Positions 1 to 14,493 of a DNA stretch of 64,000 nt are shown here, piece by piece. Origin of the DNA: Saccoglossus kowalevskii (Eukaryota > Hemichordata > Enteropneusta > Harrimaniidae); assembly GCF_000003605.2 (NCBI RefSeq), contig NW_003125430.1:1-64000 (forward strand). The letters run 5' to 3'. The position numbers and the translations under genes are program-made. Under the pieces are notes generated by a model. It searched no databases, was not told the DNA's origin, and was given only the letters and a program-made list of their open reading frames with translations. Positions within the stretch are counted from its first letter, which is position 1; each line of letters begins with the position of its first letter.

Positions 1-796
1 TGTTACTATTGATTTATTAGGCTTGTAATGATTGCACCACCACCATCACTTTACACTGTCATCATTACTCTTAATTTCTCAACATTGTTATGATTACCTC
101 ACCCACTGCAATTTATTCATGGTCTTGTGTTTTTGAACATGTTAACTTTGTAATAAAAAGCAGTTTAATACAATCAATCACTTGAAATTGTGATGTGTTA
201 GTATTACGTTCACGTCTTAGTATGAGTTAGAAGTACCTTGTAGAGACAAAATAAATCTAGTTCCATAAATAATACCTTACAACTGGTATATAATATAATA
301 ATAGTGTCCAACCCTGTGTTGATAAATCTGTTAGTTACGTTTCAATTTTGTGGAAACCGTCGTTAACTCTTCCCACAGATAACCTGTCAGCAGACTTTTC
401 TTTATAACATGGTATGAATGATCATTTATTATTCTATGACGACTGATTCGCTCAAGCCAGAGGTGAAGCTGATCTTAGATTCGAATCCGATATTCGTGGT
501 GTTGATTTCAAATTCAGTAGATTAGATCAAATAATCCCTAACCAGCCTTAACTGTCTCCATACGACGTCAATCTATTAATATGACTTCACAGTGCTAGGA
601 AGTACTTTACTGCGCACCGGTTAAAGAGGCTCTTTGTGCAGACGCTGCTAAATAATATTGGCTTGCTGTGCGACCAGTGACCGCCGAATAGTTTAATATC
701 TAGGAGACGACCAAGCACGAAATCAATTTACGTGACTAACTCCACGTGTGTTGATTTCCAATGTTCTTCATAATACATTACAGAAAATTTCCACTA
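1..796. other. Non-coding, nothing recognised
   Basis: AT-rich single-copy sequence with no supported gene. GATTCGAATCC near 472-490 looks like a tRNA B-box, but no matching arms are present. Confidence 0.6.
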
Positions 797-929
797 TTAA
801 AGCGCGGCGTTCGTCGCGCAGCTCGTGTTCAAATTTCATGTAAATAAACAATGTATTTTACACGCGTTGTATACGTGGCTATGAGTCCCATGTCGAACAG
901 GACGCGGCATGACGACTGCCGCCCTTTAA
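797..929 (+). mobile_element. TTAA-ended MITE family, copy A
   Basis: The 133-bp unit is bounded by TTAA at both ends. The inverted termini read TTAAAGCGCGGCGTTCGTCG inward from the left and TTAAAGGGCGGCAGTCGTCA inward from the right. The middle (ATTTCATGTAAA, ATGTATTTTA, CGTTGTATA) matches the other four copies. It codes for nothing. The TTAA ends suggest a TTAA-targeting superfamily (piggyBac or Kolobok); this is inference. Confidence 0.75.
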
Positions 930-3900
930 CTGCCGTTAGCTATACGCAGCTTACCCTGTGCGTATTTTCAAACTGCGCCCAACGAGATATATCCAATTAA
1001 CTATCTAATTTACTAATGCCTTGATAGCCTGTCATTGTTATTGAATATGTGTTCTCTTTTCTACCAAAGTCGATAGGGATATTATTATATACAGTGTCTC
1101 ATCCGAGCAAGTTCAATATCTCAGTATGTCATTCGTCAACGCTCTTTTTCTTTATTAGTATATAATCAAATCGAATGAAATGATTTGACAGGCTAATATT
1201 AGGCTAGGTAGTATCAACACACACGTGAACTACATTTTCATCTTTTTGCCTCTATTACAAACCACGGATGACTGAGTTCTATTTTATTCAACGGCCCCAA
1301 TTGTGCGCAAATACAGATGGCGCTGGTTCTTTAATAATTCATTAAGAGTTGTATGTGCGTCAGTGAGAACTAGATCGTAACTGTAATTTACCGCGGAAAG
1401 TACTCCACGTGGGAAAATTGATTTTAAACTGCTTGTTTAATAAAATATATACATATCGATCTTTACTTGTTCCCAGTATATATGCTATCGACGCGCACTA
1501 TAGGTGTCGTCGTTTTGTTTTTCATCGTGGGATCATGGGACGTCTATCAGTAAAGCTGAACATGCGAATATCATAGACTTACTTCACACGATCGGGAGTA
1601 GTATTGTCCTCTGGGACCATACGTTACTGCTTAGCGTTTTACCCTTTTAGCATATATACATCTCAATTAAGTGGTTGTGAAAACGAATTATACATTTTCG
1701 AAAGGGTGATGTTCACCAAGGTAACAGTATGACCATGATGAGAAGGGATTAAATTGTGTAACCCTGTCGTTGATAATGTTATTATGTGCTATAGTTAACG
1801 TAACCATGCACGTGTATTAATAGCTTATATATGTAATCGTGTTTATATTCTCTAAAGGGAATATATATATATACAAATTGTCATGGCAACAATCCAAAAA
1901 TTTAGTCCATGCAAGATTAATATCATTTATTTTCAATTAGTTAATAGCTCTACATAATACGGTATTAGGAATTACGTTATGTGAATGTTTTCAATTTAAG
2001 GTAATCCAAGCAAGGCACGAACAGATTTTCTCTCGACATGCTAGCACGGAAATCGATTTGAAATTAGTTAAGCACGTTTACAATACATATGCGTGATTAT
2101 AAAATTCTTATGGAAAAAAAACGGTGACATATCGGCGATTATTAAACTAAAAATGTGTATAGAAAAAAACACACGATGACAGGTCAGAGGCCAAAATATG
2201 ACGTTAGTTCCTCCAATTATCTGGTCAAATACGAGTAAATGTCAACGCGATATAATCGGATAATCGATTAAATATGAGACAACATTGTTATTGCGTCACT
2301 TGTTATTCATACTTTGAACTGAAATTGCACCTCGTGACATACCACAAATATTCGGACATGCGCAGACGAATTAACTAATTTAGAAGCGCTTATATTCCTA
2401 CGACTACAAATGTCGACTATGACCCCATCAAGATCGAGACCATATGTGTCGACATTCCTAAACAGTTACTAACATGTAGATTTCACGAGATCAATGGAAT
2501 GTATGAACTCCCACTGAATAACGCATATTTTCCATCAATGTGCTTATATCGATTATTTCAATATTTCTAAATTGTCTGTGGTAAAATCTCGCGCGCATCA
2601 AGATATAGTCGAATTTGAGTTGTTAGTTATTACGTATTCCCTTTGTGTTTCCTTGTTAATGCAAATATTTCAATACGATTGTAACGATTAGAAAATCATA
2701 TTAAACGGGGGGATGATGTAATATTTCCCGCCAAATTGTAGAAAATTAGTCACTGCGGTATATTATTACGTGATATTCAAAGGGCGAACGTGTTGATGAC
2801 GTAATTGAGTAGTGTCAAACGTAGTAATTATGCATGCCAAGCTAGTCACTAACACATTTTTTCCAGTACTCACAGTTGCGGATGTAATTAATAATTCATT
2901 TTACCTTGTACGGTGTTTAAATTACGCATAGTCGAGTGTCTGGCGAACAAACACATTGGCGGGGAAGTAATATTAAATACATTCAGTAATATACGCATGA
3001 GTGATTGCACCAACGTGCCTAGCGTATTCAAAAATAATTGAACTTTCTCTCCCTCCTCTGGAGGTGTCATACGACGTTTTAGTGAAGTAAATAGAACTAG
3101 AATTGTACATTGTATTGAGTTATATTGACGGGTACAAGGTGGTTCTGATTATTTTCTTTCGAGAGCCCCTTCCGGAATTGCTGCTCTACCTGCTGAATCT
3201 GAAAATTAAAAGAAAATGACTACCCACTATCACTACCAAATTAAAAGTTTTTTTTAAGATGAAGAATCACGGGTAAAATTATGATGGTTGTTTAGAAATA
3301 GTTGCTGAACATAACAACACAGTCAACACTCGTGAAAAGTAAAACATATTGAACAATCACATCACTTGTCAAAAGCGCTGACCAGAAATTCTATATTTTC
3401 ACTCCCAAGTGTGATAACCTTTGCCCTTCTTAAGTTCAATGTTACAAAGTGGAATGTCTAGAACGCTTATTGTCAAACATACCACATGGCTGCATTCCAT
3501 GGAACGTTTATGCAAGCTTCCTCATTAAGTTTTACATACACGCATTGCGCATTACGCCCTCTTGATATATTCCTGTCAGGTTATATTGCCGGCAACTTCT
3601 TTTAGCGACAGAATTTTGAAATCACTAGACGAAAATGTGTCGTAAACGACAGCAAAAAAAAAAACATGTGTAGAATTAAGAGTTGTGAACAGTTGTTAAA
3701 GTTGAATAATTGTACAGTGTCAATGACCCTGATAAAGTGCAGAAGGAATAGGCTGAGTCGGCTCTCCATTATTACTCAATGGACATTTAATACGCGAAGA
3801 GGAAAAAAATATAAATAACAATTGATGGGAAATGTTCCTGTAGACGAAATACTTCATGAAAACCAAAATAAAGAGAGATTTTTTTTCAGTTTCCGAAATA

Positions 3901-6900
3901 GGCGCTATAGTAAAAACAACAGGAGTATAATCGTTTTTTAAATTATTTTTTTCCAATAAACGGCTAACATGTAAACAAAAATACGTGTCACGAACATTGC
4001 CTACTCATTACATCTAATTCTGTAAATTGTGAATAAACTGGAATGTTTTATTTGGCTTTTGAAATTGGAAATTTTAACGTGAATACTTCCTCAGCACAAT
4101 CGACAATCTGTTCTTTAGAACATGACAAACACGTGCTGAAAGCTGGATTTCTTATGTTGTGATTTGCAGATTGTCTTTGAATAATTACGTGTGCAGTTCA
4201 CCTCTCCAAGCCATATACCTAATTACTTTGCGTTATGCCCCACACATACCAGCAATGGAAATGTAATCTTAATGTGCTCATTAATTTATGAACTATCGTG
4301 TCGCAGGAAATTGGAATTTACTTTGGCTTTCGTAGATTCCATTGCCTCAGACACACTCGCATTACATAAAGGCTCTGCAAAACGTGTTGCTGACGTGCGA
4401 CACGTATTTATGTGCTGGGGAATTCTGTGCGCCGATCCGAGCAGCCTGAGCTGACCACTTAGTGGTGTGTCGAGTCGACAGCCACATGGCACAGATGTAC
4501 AATACTGTTGTTTGTAATTGTATAAACAATGAATATACATTTCTGTGGAAGATATGATCGAATACGTGATGAAATCTTTTAATAGATGATTTGTATTTAC
4601 CGTATTTGCTATAACTAACATAGACTAATTAAGACTTTTGTAATATTTGTAATTAAACAACACGTTGACTGAGCTCAGGCGTGTTTCTAAAGTGTCGTTC
4701 TCGAGGAGTATAAGAAAATGTAACATCACTGTTGTTCGATGCGATGAATTGGTTACTTTAATAGCGTTCAATCAAGGAACATACACTTTTGTAGATTAGG
4801 CCGTGTGAATGCATAACCGGGGACTGAATATAAACATGAGAGTCAAGTTTTACCCGGATATTAACTCCTTCTTGTAAGATCAATAATGTATCCCATCAGT
4901 AAATTGAAAGATGGTGAAGATATGCTTGAAATATTTAGGAGCGAATAACATTGATGTCAAATGGGAAATCTCTTGACATGATAGAGTGACATTTCGAGTG
5001 CATTTCGAGGTCCCCTTCACGTATTCTCCATTGTATACAACGGACTAGGGGACCAATTTGTGTATTTTTATGAAATGCTTTGCATGTTGCTTCTAGGTAA
5101 ATTTGTGATCAACATTAGGCTGTATCTATTATCTGCAGGGTACTTGGCTCACTGCGTGGCGGGCTAAAAGTATCCAAAAATAGATTAATTAGGAATCATG
5201 TACTTTTGATTGTGTTTACTCGCTCTACCCACCCGATCTATTGTCATTCATGAAATATGTTAGAAAAGTTGACTCATGTTTATATCGACAACTCGTCTTT
5301 TTATCATTTATCCTAACATACAACTCAATAGGATTGAATGCACTGTACATTATCTATTCGCTTCGTCGTATTCTGTCATCTAATTGTGACCTCGTAGAAA
5401 GAGACTCTTGTCGAATTATATCACAAACGAAGCCAGCAATCTTTTAAAGGGGAAATTGGTTCTACTTAATTTTCCGGCTTTCTGGTTGATTGAATGTTGC
5501 TCTAATACCAATGTTAATATATACAGACTCTAACAAAATTGAATTACACATTGTCTGCTATCTATTTCAATCGTTCTATGTTTGAATAAAAAGCAACATT
5601 TAACATTGTCATATATTCTCAGAGTCGTTTCAAATATTCACAATATTCAATACGTAAGCCCAATACTGGTGAATGACGTCACGAGTCAACACATATTATG
5701 TTAATTGGTGGAACAAAATGGTTTAGTGCACCTGATTTGAATACATTAAGGATTCAATATATTCTCTAAAACTGCATATCAACATTCCATGCCGTTGCAA
5801 CTAACAACCTACCTAACAACACAAACCCGGGCGGCGAAAGTAGATCAAACATCCACACACACATATATCAGACCTAGTTATTATATATACGGAAATAGGT
5901 TTCATTAATTCCAAAAAAAAAAAAAACTATTGTAATTATAGCTATTGTTTGTTAAAACAACTTTTCTCATTAATATATAGTTGAGAACACACAAATAGTT
6001 TATTACACACAATTCAAATAACACCTCGAAGCAAATAATTAATTGAATGTTCCAATACTCGCCGCGAGACGGGAAGGTGCCATTGCTGCAAGATCAGTAA
6101 AGGACTGTTAGTCTAACGCTCGGAGATACAGTGTTTCACTATTTCCCAATCGGTCAGTGATTTTTCACTAGGCATTTTAAGTAGTGTGCATACGAAGTAA
6201 CCCTCGCTTCAAGTGTGATACTAAATTATTTTCTGTCGAGCTCTAATGATCATGATATTTATTATATTTCCTGAATAAGATATGTAAGGAAACAGTGGGC
6301 CCCAGAAACGCATTCATCGCGGAACAAACACTAGACATCATAATTATATTGTAGTATATAATTCACGTGTATCAAGTATCTGTCGAGTGCGAGCAACAGA
6401 TAAAAATAAACCACATTATTGTACATGCACGACCTGTCCAGTGTCTACTGGTGTTATATGAAAAAAGACGTTTACCAATTATGTCTCATCCTGATTTTAG
6501 ACACTAGTGTGGATATCGCAGATATGATTACATCCGAGCATAACATTCTGACAGATTGAATTAGGGGGACTGTAAGGAATAATACGGACTGTAATATAAC
6601 AACTTTACTTATGCTTAGGTGTTTAACATAATTACAAACTACGCAAAAAAGACGACGTATTTGTATTGGTAATCGATGTAGATGTTCAGAAGCACTGTAA
6701 ACAAACCGATGAAACACGACTCGAGATAAAAGTTTAAGATAATACTTAACAGTATATTTGACGTCATACTTAAAATACCAACAACGTTTTTAATTAGGAT
6801 TATATAACATACTATCCACATAAAATGATATCTACTACGGTGTAAAGTAGTCAAGTGTTGGCAGTGTTTATTAAAACGACCGAAAGTCTCATTAGACAAA

Positions 6901-8148
6901 TACATGAAAACAAACATCTACAAAGAAAAAAGAACAAATCCGCGACATAAATGAGCCCCGAGGAATATAACCAAATAAATGCCTATTTAATCCCTTCATT
7001 GGTCTACTCTGCCATGTGTTACGTGGTGAACGTACAACCTCGTTTAAATTACTTATTGAACACAGGCGTACGTAATTCTTGATGTAATTACTAGAGTCTA
7101 CATTCAGTTGCAAATTTCCATAATAATGTCCACATCATTCATTCACCATTCGTTCTCTCAAGGGGTAATGTTGTTACTTTATAATTTAAAATATGTCGTT
7201 CTATTTATACAATGGTGACTATAGGCTATTAATTAAACTACCAAATCTGTTATGGTGTTCCATTCTGTTAAATTTGTGTTTGTAATCACCTAGATGCGTG
7301 ACAATTCGCCACGCCCCGTGGGTTGTTTTTATAAGCGCCTTATTACTCATTCATCACCTCGACTCGCAAAGTGCCTTGAAGTCAGCACGTTCTTTCTAAC
7401 ACAACGCTAGTACGCAAGTTATCTTCTATTAATCTAACTGTTTAATGAAGCAAATAATGTCATTATTAGACGGTCCATGTTGCGGAGACTTCGTTAAACA
7501 AAATACGGAATCTATTTTTTTTTCTCTCTCTCTTCAGGAAATTAATAAGAATTAGGACATGGTTCAGTTGTTTACGTGACGCCAACCATTTCGATTACCG
7601 TGACCGAATACACAACCTTGAAATTGAAATTGTCTCTTAATTTTTATACGCAAATTGCTTTTTTTGTTTACATTTGCACCTTTCTATGCGAGTTTATATG
7701 TAAAAGGAGAGACTGGAACGTATCACTGCATACTTGGTAAAGTGTAATGCAATAGAAAGTGCAATACAGTGTGTTAACCGACTTGTATTTACTTACATGA
7801 TTCTCCTCTACCAAATGAATACACTAGTGCAAATCACTTTCTGCAGTAAGAGTATTATTATACAAGTGCATGGTTTCTAATCTTAAATAGACTATTTCAA
7901 ATACACATAATACAAGATTTCATTTTAATAATAATGTTTGATGTTCTATTATGAATAATAATATATTCAGTGTCATAGTAGATAATGTCCTATAATAACT
8001 CGTATGTTATATTGTATTACTAACACGAGTGTATGTGATGTATATTTCGTATCTGCGCAAAATATTGGAATTTGATTGCCTGTATTGAAGACTGTATATT
8101 GTATTATTGAACTGACAGTTATTGGAAGTAGAAATAAAACCATACCGT
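930..8148. other. Non-coding, AT-rich
   Basis: No frame longer than 111 codons and none with recognisable protein character. The longer frames overlap on both strands, as expected by chance. The stretch 7,300-7,420 is GC-richer (CGCCACGCCCCGTGGG) and could be a regulatory element. Confidence 0.6.
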
Positions 8149-8179
8149 ATTTATTTATTTATTTATTTATTTATTTATA
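8149..8179. repeat. (TTTA)n microsatellite
   Basis: About seven and a half perfect TTTA units lie in otherwise single-copy AT-rich DNA. Confidence 0.9.
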
Positions 8180-8431
8180 AGTTCATAATAGTAATATGTA
8201 GCATGTATTTAACATAACTAGGGACAAATTAAATGACTTACAGTATGTTATAATAAATGATTATACGTGTAACAGAAATATATATGGAAATCAAAGCGTT
8301 ATTCCAGTATTACAAAATAAAAGCAACCCCCCCCCCCCACCATATACCGATTTCAGTCATTATCGAATATCTTCTTTTGGTGTAAGTTTGAAATTACTAG
8401 TTGGATAACAACGATTTGAATATCTAATCAG

Positions 8432-8500
8432 ATCAAAGTTAAAGCGGATAATATAGTAAGAAACGTCGGGCCATGTGTAGACCCAGGTTCAAATCTTACC
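8432..8500 (+). repeat. Possible tRNA-derived SINE head
   Basis: TTAAAGCGGATAATATAG resembles an A-box. It is followed at about the right distance by GACCCAGGTTCAAATC, a B-box. There is no tRNA cloverleaf. A GTGGGTGGGTGGGTG tract lies shortly downstream (about 8,534-8,548). Confidence 0.35.
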
Positions 8501-10049
8501 TTAGGCTGAACATCAAAAGGGTCGACCATGACCGTGGGTGGGTGGGTGTGGCATACACTCAATGAGAAGGATATTCCACTGACCAACATTCATTCACTAA
8601 CAAATGCGACCGAGCCTGGTTGACGCCGGGATAGCGTATTAAATTTGCCATTTGATAGGCACTGTCATGTAGTCCCAAACATGAATATGACTTGTGTGTC
8701 AGTACTAGCAATTGCAGTGACAATAAATGTCCGAAACTGTCGTCCAGCACAATTCTATGTATTCTGTGCTGTTTTACACATGTTACTTGCGATTTTGATT
8801 GTTCATATACATTGTGTATGTTTTCTAGTTTTGTATTCTTGGGTAATGATCTGTCCACTTTATGACAGTGTAATTGGAGAACAATGAGCCTGAAACAAGA
8901 TTGAGATTCTCATTATAAATTATAGAATCGAAATTGGTTCGTTTCTGGAAAAAATAACGCTTTTTGTGCTTCAGTCACGCTTGTGTGGCAAGCATATGAT
9001 CATCCATGTAATTGTTTGTGCCGGTCAGCACAAGTTCATTAACGTTAATAATATAATAGATTGTCGAAGAGTAACCGGTTACAGATAACTAAAAGGTCAT
9101 TTACACTAGTTAATATTCAACCAAACCCCACAAAATCGCCTATGTTTGAAACATATTGTCAGTATTTTCTCACATGGTCACAAATACAAGGATTAATTTC
9201 CTCGCCTAATATGATCACCCTTTTAAATAATTTGAATATTCTCTCTAGTCAAAACTAAATCAATTTTTTAGCGAATTTAGGATTGTTTCGCCCAGACGTT
9301 CGGAAGAGGCGGGTGATAATCAAACAAATCGGTGATGCATTACTTAAGTACTGTCATCGGGGCATAGACGTTGCCCCGGGGTATTGATACAATTAATACG
9401 ATTACAATTTATCCGAAAGATAACCCGATTACGTTTCATTAGTATTAATCTAAATTATGTAGAATGCACGTTACATTAAGTGTCATAATTAGACGACAGG
9501 TGAGACCTTACCTGTTGGGGAGTAAATGACGCAGGCAGACTTCCTTTTTCTAGTCATTTCGAGAGCATAATTGAATAATTTTACAATGTTTTATTTTATG
9601 TATAATTTAAAACTTAACTACAAACCATGTCAGTATCCATTTCCAAGTGGGGAAAAACAGGAAATAGGTTCAGATAAAAAAATGATGTGTTTTTTCTTGA
9701 AAATCTGACATTAGAGAAGGTATATTCAGATTTGACAGTAACTATCATAAGCGTTATACATGATTTGGCTAAAACCACACAAATTGATTCAATCTTTTTA
9801 ACAAGTATTTCCGTACACGTGGCACTTTTTTCGTGGTTATTTTTATTCGCTTAAATCATTCAAATAACATAAGTCCCACAAGAGTCAACTTCAAATAAAA
9901 AAAAAACGCTTCTATGTAAATTAAATAACAAATTCAAGAAAATACGAACATTCGACATTTAAAAGACAAATTAGAAATAGTAAATGAAAACAGGACATAT
10001 GTATATGCGTTGAGTGAATATACAGATATATAAATATAAAGGAATATGA
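8501..10049. other. Non-coding, AT-rich
   Basis: No supported gene. Two overlapping frames on opposite strands near 8,560-8,890 show no protein character. A possible SINE body runs on from 8,500. Confidence 0.55.
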
Positions 10050-10697
10050 CGATGAATTGATACTAGGAATTACCATATAATATCATTACCAGAAATTACA
10101 ACACATCATTTGACTAATAGTATGAATTACACGTCATTTGGTTACCAAATGTCATCTGACTGTAATAGTTTGAATTACCATATATCATTGTAATACTAAG
10201 AATGGCCACACATCTGATTACAATACTATGAATTACCACATATCATCTGACTGATACTATGAATTATCACACACCGGATTGTAATACTATAAATTACCAC
10301 ATATAATCAGAATTTAATACTATGAATATCATCGTAATATAATACTATGAATTACCACATATCATCGGAGTGTAGTACTATGAAATACCACATATCATCT
10401 GAGTGCAATACTTTGAATTACCACATATAATCAGAATGTAATATTATGAATTACCACATATCATCGGAGTGGAATAATATGAATTACCACAAATCATCAG
10501 ACTGATACAATGAATTACCACATATCATCGGACTGAAACTATGAATTACCACACATCATCTGAATGTTACTTTATTAATCACCACGTATCATTTAACAGT
10601 AATACTGTGAATTACCACATATCATCGGTCTGATACAATGAATTCCACATAGCATTGGATTGATAAAATGAATTACCACATATCATCGGACTGATAC
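10050..10697. repeat. Minisatellite, left arm (about 33-bp units, diverged)
   Basis: About 20 degenerate tandem units are built around ATGAATTACCACATATCATC followed by a variable link (for example TGACTGTAATACT). The period here is mostly 33 bp, two bases longer than in the right arm, and the units vary more. The array starts raggedly near 10,050 and ends abruptly at the retroelement boundary (10,698). Confidence 0.9.
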
Positions 10698-10788
10698 TGT
10701 AGGATCCGAAACCCCACGGATGTTTACGAATATAATAACGCCATCAAGGAGCACGTGACTTCCATTTATTCTATATACACGAGTTCAT
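10698..10788 (-). repeat. Terminal repeat of the BEL/Pao element (left end)
   Basis: About 90 bp starting TGTAGGATCC match the start of the right terminal repeat, with roughly 14 differences in 89 aligned bases by hand count. Pol-like sequence begins directly to its right. Confidence 0.75.
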
Positions 10789-13700
10789 AAACAGAAGCTA
10801 CCTAAGATTCCTCTTCGCGTTTCTGTAGTAAAATTGTCACTAATTCGAAAACTTAATACGTCTTTTTCCACATTCCACTGAATTCCAAGAGCTCTATCAA
10901 TAGGAAGGTTTTCAAGATTCAATTTTACAACTGATGGGGCTCGTTCAGTAGCACATATCAATATTTCACGCGAGTTAGAGATCCATTTTATCAAGTGGGA
11001 TCCACCTTTCGCAAACATAGCAGGTAACTGTTTGACTAGCTTCACAGATCCTTCCATTGTTGCAACAAACTTTAAGCAATCATCTACATAAAAGTTTCGA
11101 TGTACTGTATCAACAATTCGTGAGTCAAATTCAGCTCTGTTGTCATCTGCAGTTCGTCTTAATGCATATGCAGCACAACTGGGAGAAGATGTTGCACCAA
11201 AGGGATGCACCAACATCTGATATTCAACTGTCCATATAGCAGACTAACAGAGTTGACCATTCTAGCTTTTGCTCTCCTGTCTTCCAGGAAAATGCTTTCT
11301 TTTGTGTCAACCAGAGGTTCTCTGAAATCTGCATTATACATACGTTGAAGTTGTGACGAGATAGACCCTAAAGTCTGAAGTTGGGAATCTCAATTAAGGG
11401 CTTGATCTACCTGAATAAAATTTATACAACTTGAATTATGTCTTCCTTTTTCACCCATTGGACCAATAACTAAGCAACCTAATATTCTACGTATGGCATA
11501 TGGTTGTTTTCTTTTACCACGTCTTTTCTCCGAAACCCTGTGTGCTTCTGGCACATCATTACCAATCAAGATTGCAACAAGTCATTGTTATGCAAATGAG
11601 ACCATCTCGCTACGTCTTTCGTTGTTGGAATGCTTTTCACAGCTATAGGCAAATTTTCAATTGACTATACTTTGTCTAAGTACACACCTTGGTTTGAATG
11701 TAGAGATTCACGTCCATTCTTGTTTATATCATCATATAATGTACATAGCGTATAGCTGATAGGCTTACCATGTAACGTATCCACTAGACTACTCAGGCAA
11801 ATTGTAGAATCAGAATCATTATCTAAAAACGCATAGGTCTCAACTTCTGAACCCCCATCTGGTGCACTAACTTTGACAGGGATGACTTGTAGGGCAATAC
11901 GTGGTTGATTAAGTCTTACTGCACCACAGCATACTTTGCCACTAGCCTCATTGCTAGCGTATCACCAGTGACAGCGTCATTATAATTAACAGGTTGCTGA
12001 TTTGTATTTGTTCTTTCTACTTGTTGGCAATAGAGATGTTAAGAGATGAAGCAAGGAATAATGGCGTCTACCACAACCAGTCATCGGACAGAAATTTCCA
12101 ATCTGACATGATCGTGCAAAATGGGATGGGTTTGCTTCAAGGTAACAGTCACACAATCTTAGCTTACACACAAAATCTTTCTTGTCTTTGAATGCTTTGT
12201 AGGAAAACCTACGGCATTTTTGCAACTTGTGATTAACTTATATGCATTCGACCTTACTCTCACTGTTAATATTATATATCTCTGTATTTGTAGTGTATGA
12301 TTTCCTTTTTAGAAAGGGCTTCTATACTGGTGAACGTTTAATGACTTTCTCGAGTGTGTCCATCGAGTTAATATCTGCTTTGAAATGCATTTGTTCAGAA
12401 GACAAATGGCAATTCTTTATATCTCGTGCCAATTGCAAAAGCTTATCAGCTTCTTGAGCCTTTATTAGCTGACCCCTCACGACCTTGTCTATTGTTGCAT
12501 GTGCGATGTTGTGTTTTTGTCCAAACATTCTTTGTAAGATTTTACGAGCCTATGGGTAACCCTGGTGAGGTGGAAGTATGACACAACATTTTGAATAGCT
12601 TGCTTTTTTATTCCAGTACAATGCTAGAGAAAGTAGTAAGAAAGTCTGACGTTGTCATCTTTAATTCTTTCTTCCATGTTAACTTCATAGTTTTTATGAA
12701 CACAGGATATGATACAGGATCTCCTTCAAAGCAGAGGAATTCACGCTTGGGCATGCTCAAATTACTTGTTACTGCTTTCATAGTTTCACACTGATGCTGC
12801 ATCATGCGCTCTATTAGTTGCATCTGACTTGATAAATGAATTGTACCTTTATCAACTGGAGTACCATTTGAATCATTTTGTGAAGCAATTTCTCTAGTAT
12901 TAGATAAATGTTCTTGCGAAGACTTATGTTGCGAATTGGCAGAAGCGTGAAAAAGTAACTTGTTTGGTTGCTTATCAGTTTTACAAGTTTAAGATGTTTT
13001 TCAGGTGCTACTGGTCGTACATACTCTCTTTGCATGACTGGAAATATTTATCAATTATCTCTGATTTAGTTTGTTGTTGTAAACCAAAAAAAGCATCTGA
13101 AATTGCATTTGAATCTCCTTCAATATTTAGCACTTCAAATGCTGCCTCATTTACCTTTCTTTGGGCCTCGTTTTCCTGCTGTTGAACTTTAATTTGTTGT
13201 TCATTTTGTAAAAGTTCCAAATCACACTGAGCTCTCGCAAATTTCAGTTTTGCTTTTCTGGGTGCCTAACTGGACTTGTAAGTATATGGACACTTAGAAA
13301 CATGTAATCATGAAATATTTTATCAAAATGTTCCTTTCTCTTAACTTCTTCATCATACTCGGGTTCTACTACACTTCTAGATGAGGGAGGTAGAAGTTGC
13401 TGGTACTCTGAATATGACTTTGTATAAGAGGCAAACAATTTCTCTAGTGCCTTTTCTCTAGTATTCAGTTTATTATAAGAAACCTCCCTATCCATCATAG
13501 TATATAGTTCATTGTTACAGTACACCATTGTAAGATGACCACGACATGCAGTTGCAGATATTTTCAATTTATTTATCTCTTGGAATCGTGTGGCGTTCTC
13601 ATGCACCTCATCATCTGAATGATCACTAAACTGAATTAAATGATGATACATTTTCCACGGTAATGTAAGCAAAGAATAATTGATAGTTCTATATTTGCGC

Positions 13701-13871
13701 TCAAAACTGCAACACACGGAACCCAAGAGTAGATATAGTACCAATACACAGATAGCCACAAAGTATTCACATCATTGTACATACATTAACATAAAAACAA
13801 CAACACCATCCTGGGACCAACAGTTTAACACCAGTGGATAGTCTTCCATGAACGAATATATTCAGGAACTA

Positions 13872-14488
13872 TGTAGGATCCAAACACCTACGAAGGTTAA
13901 CGAGTATAATAACACCATCAAGTAACACGTGACTTCCATTTATTCTATGTACATGAGTTACAATACACACCGAGACACTGTTCTAAACAGAAATTCAAAA
14001 ACAGTAAAAATTTGCAAATAACGAAGTTATACAAATTATATTGAATTTCGAATGAGTATTTCAAAAAAACTGTTGACAACAATATCTTGTTCCGTACTTT
14101 ACTCCATGCCATGTGCTCTATAAAGAAAACATGCAGAAGGTACTTGCCCAATGTCTAGTGCACAAAAGAATAAATTATTACACAACTACGAATACTACAA
14201 ATTAAAATACTAATAATGCTTACCTTGAATAGTGACGTCTATCGGGACAAGTAAATCAAACCACCACTGTGCCGTACCTAATCTTGGCTCAAACAACCGA
14301 GGACACTTCTTCACTTTTGGAAGACTGGAACCACACTGAAACATTGAGCTACCACATAGTTGATGGCAGAAAGGGGTCAGGGGCAATATATGCAAATTTG
14401 GATTAAAACAAAAGAACTGAAAAATAAACCTTAACAGCTGAATTACTGGGTGAAGAGCCAATCACTGCACAGGTAGCTTGCACTTACA
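13872..14488 (-). repeat. Long terminal repeat of the BEL/Pao element (right end)
   Basis: This 617-bp stretch begins TGTAGGATCC and ends CTTACA, directly before minisatellite sequence. Its first about 90 bp match the left end of the element, including the shared CACGTGACTTCCATTTATTC. Because the element is on the minus strand, this is its 5' repeat. Confidence 0.75.
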
Positions 14489-14493
14489 GATAC
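14489..14493. other. Target-site duplication GATAC (partner at 10,693-10,697)
   Basis: GATAC stands immediately left of the element (10,693-10,697) and immediately right of it (14,489-14,493). In an intact repeat unit GATAC occurs once, between CGGACT and AATG, so taking out the element leaves one normal unit. This fixes the insertion point to the base. Confidence 0.85.

Larger units (their letters stand above)
10698..14488 (-). mobile_element. BEL/Pao-family LTR retroelement, broken fossil
   Basis: The element lies on the minus strand inside the minisatellite. Its outer ends are TG (10,698) and CA (14,488), flanked by a perfect 5-bp GATAC duplication, the size BEL/Pao elements make. Going from high to low coordinates, parts recognisable in separate pieces are a gag-like region (about 12,250-13,760), a Cys/His zinc-knuckle-like stretch (about 12,000-12,200), an aspartic-protease-like stretch with a LDxDSD-type motif (about 11,750-11,920), the BEL-typical VPEAHRVSEKRRGKR stretch (about 11,500-11,580) and reverse transcriptase with YVDD (near 11,085). 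At 3.8 kb it is shorter than complete family members, and its reading frames are broken in several places. The terminal repeats differ at roughly 15% of positions by hand count, so the insertion is old. Confidence 0.88.

Noticed and set aside
430-500. Possible tRNA gene (B-box GATTCGAATCC)
   Set aside because: No acceptor or anticodon arm pairing can be drawn around it.
4191-4621. Overlapping frames of 87 and 111 codons on opposite strands
   Set aside because: No motif, no splice context, and mutual overlap; expected by chance in this amount of sequence.
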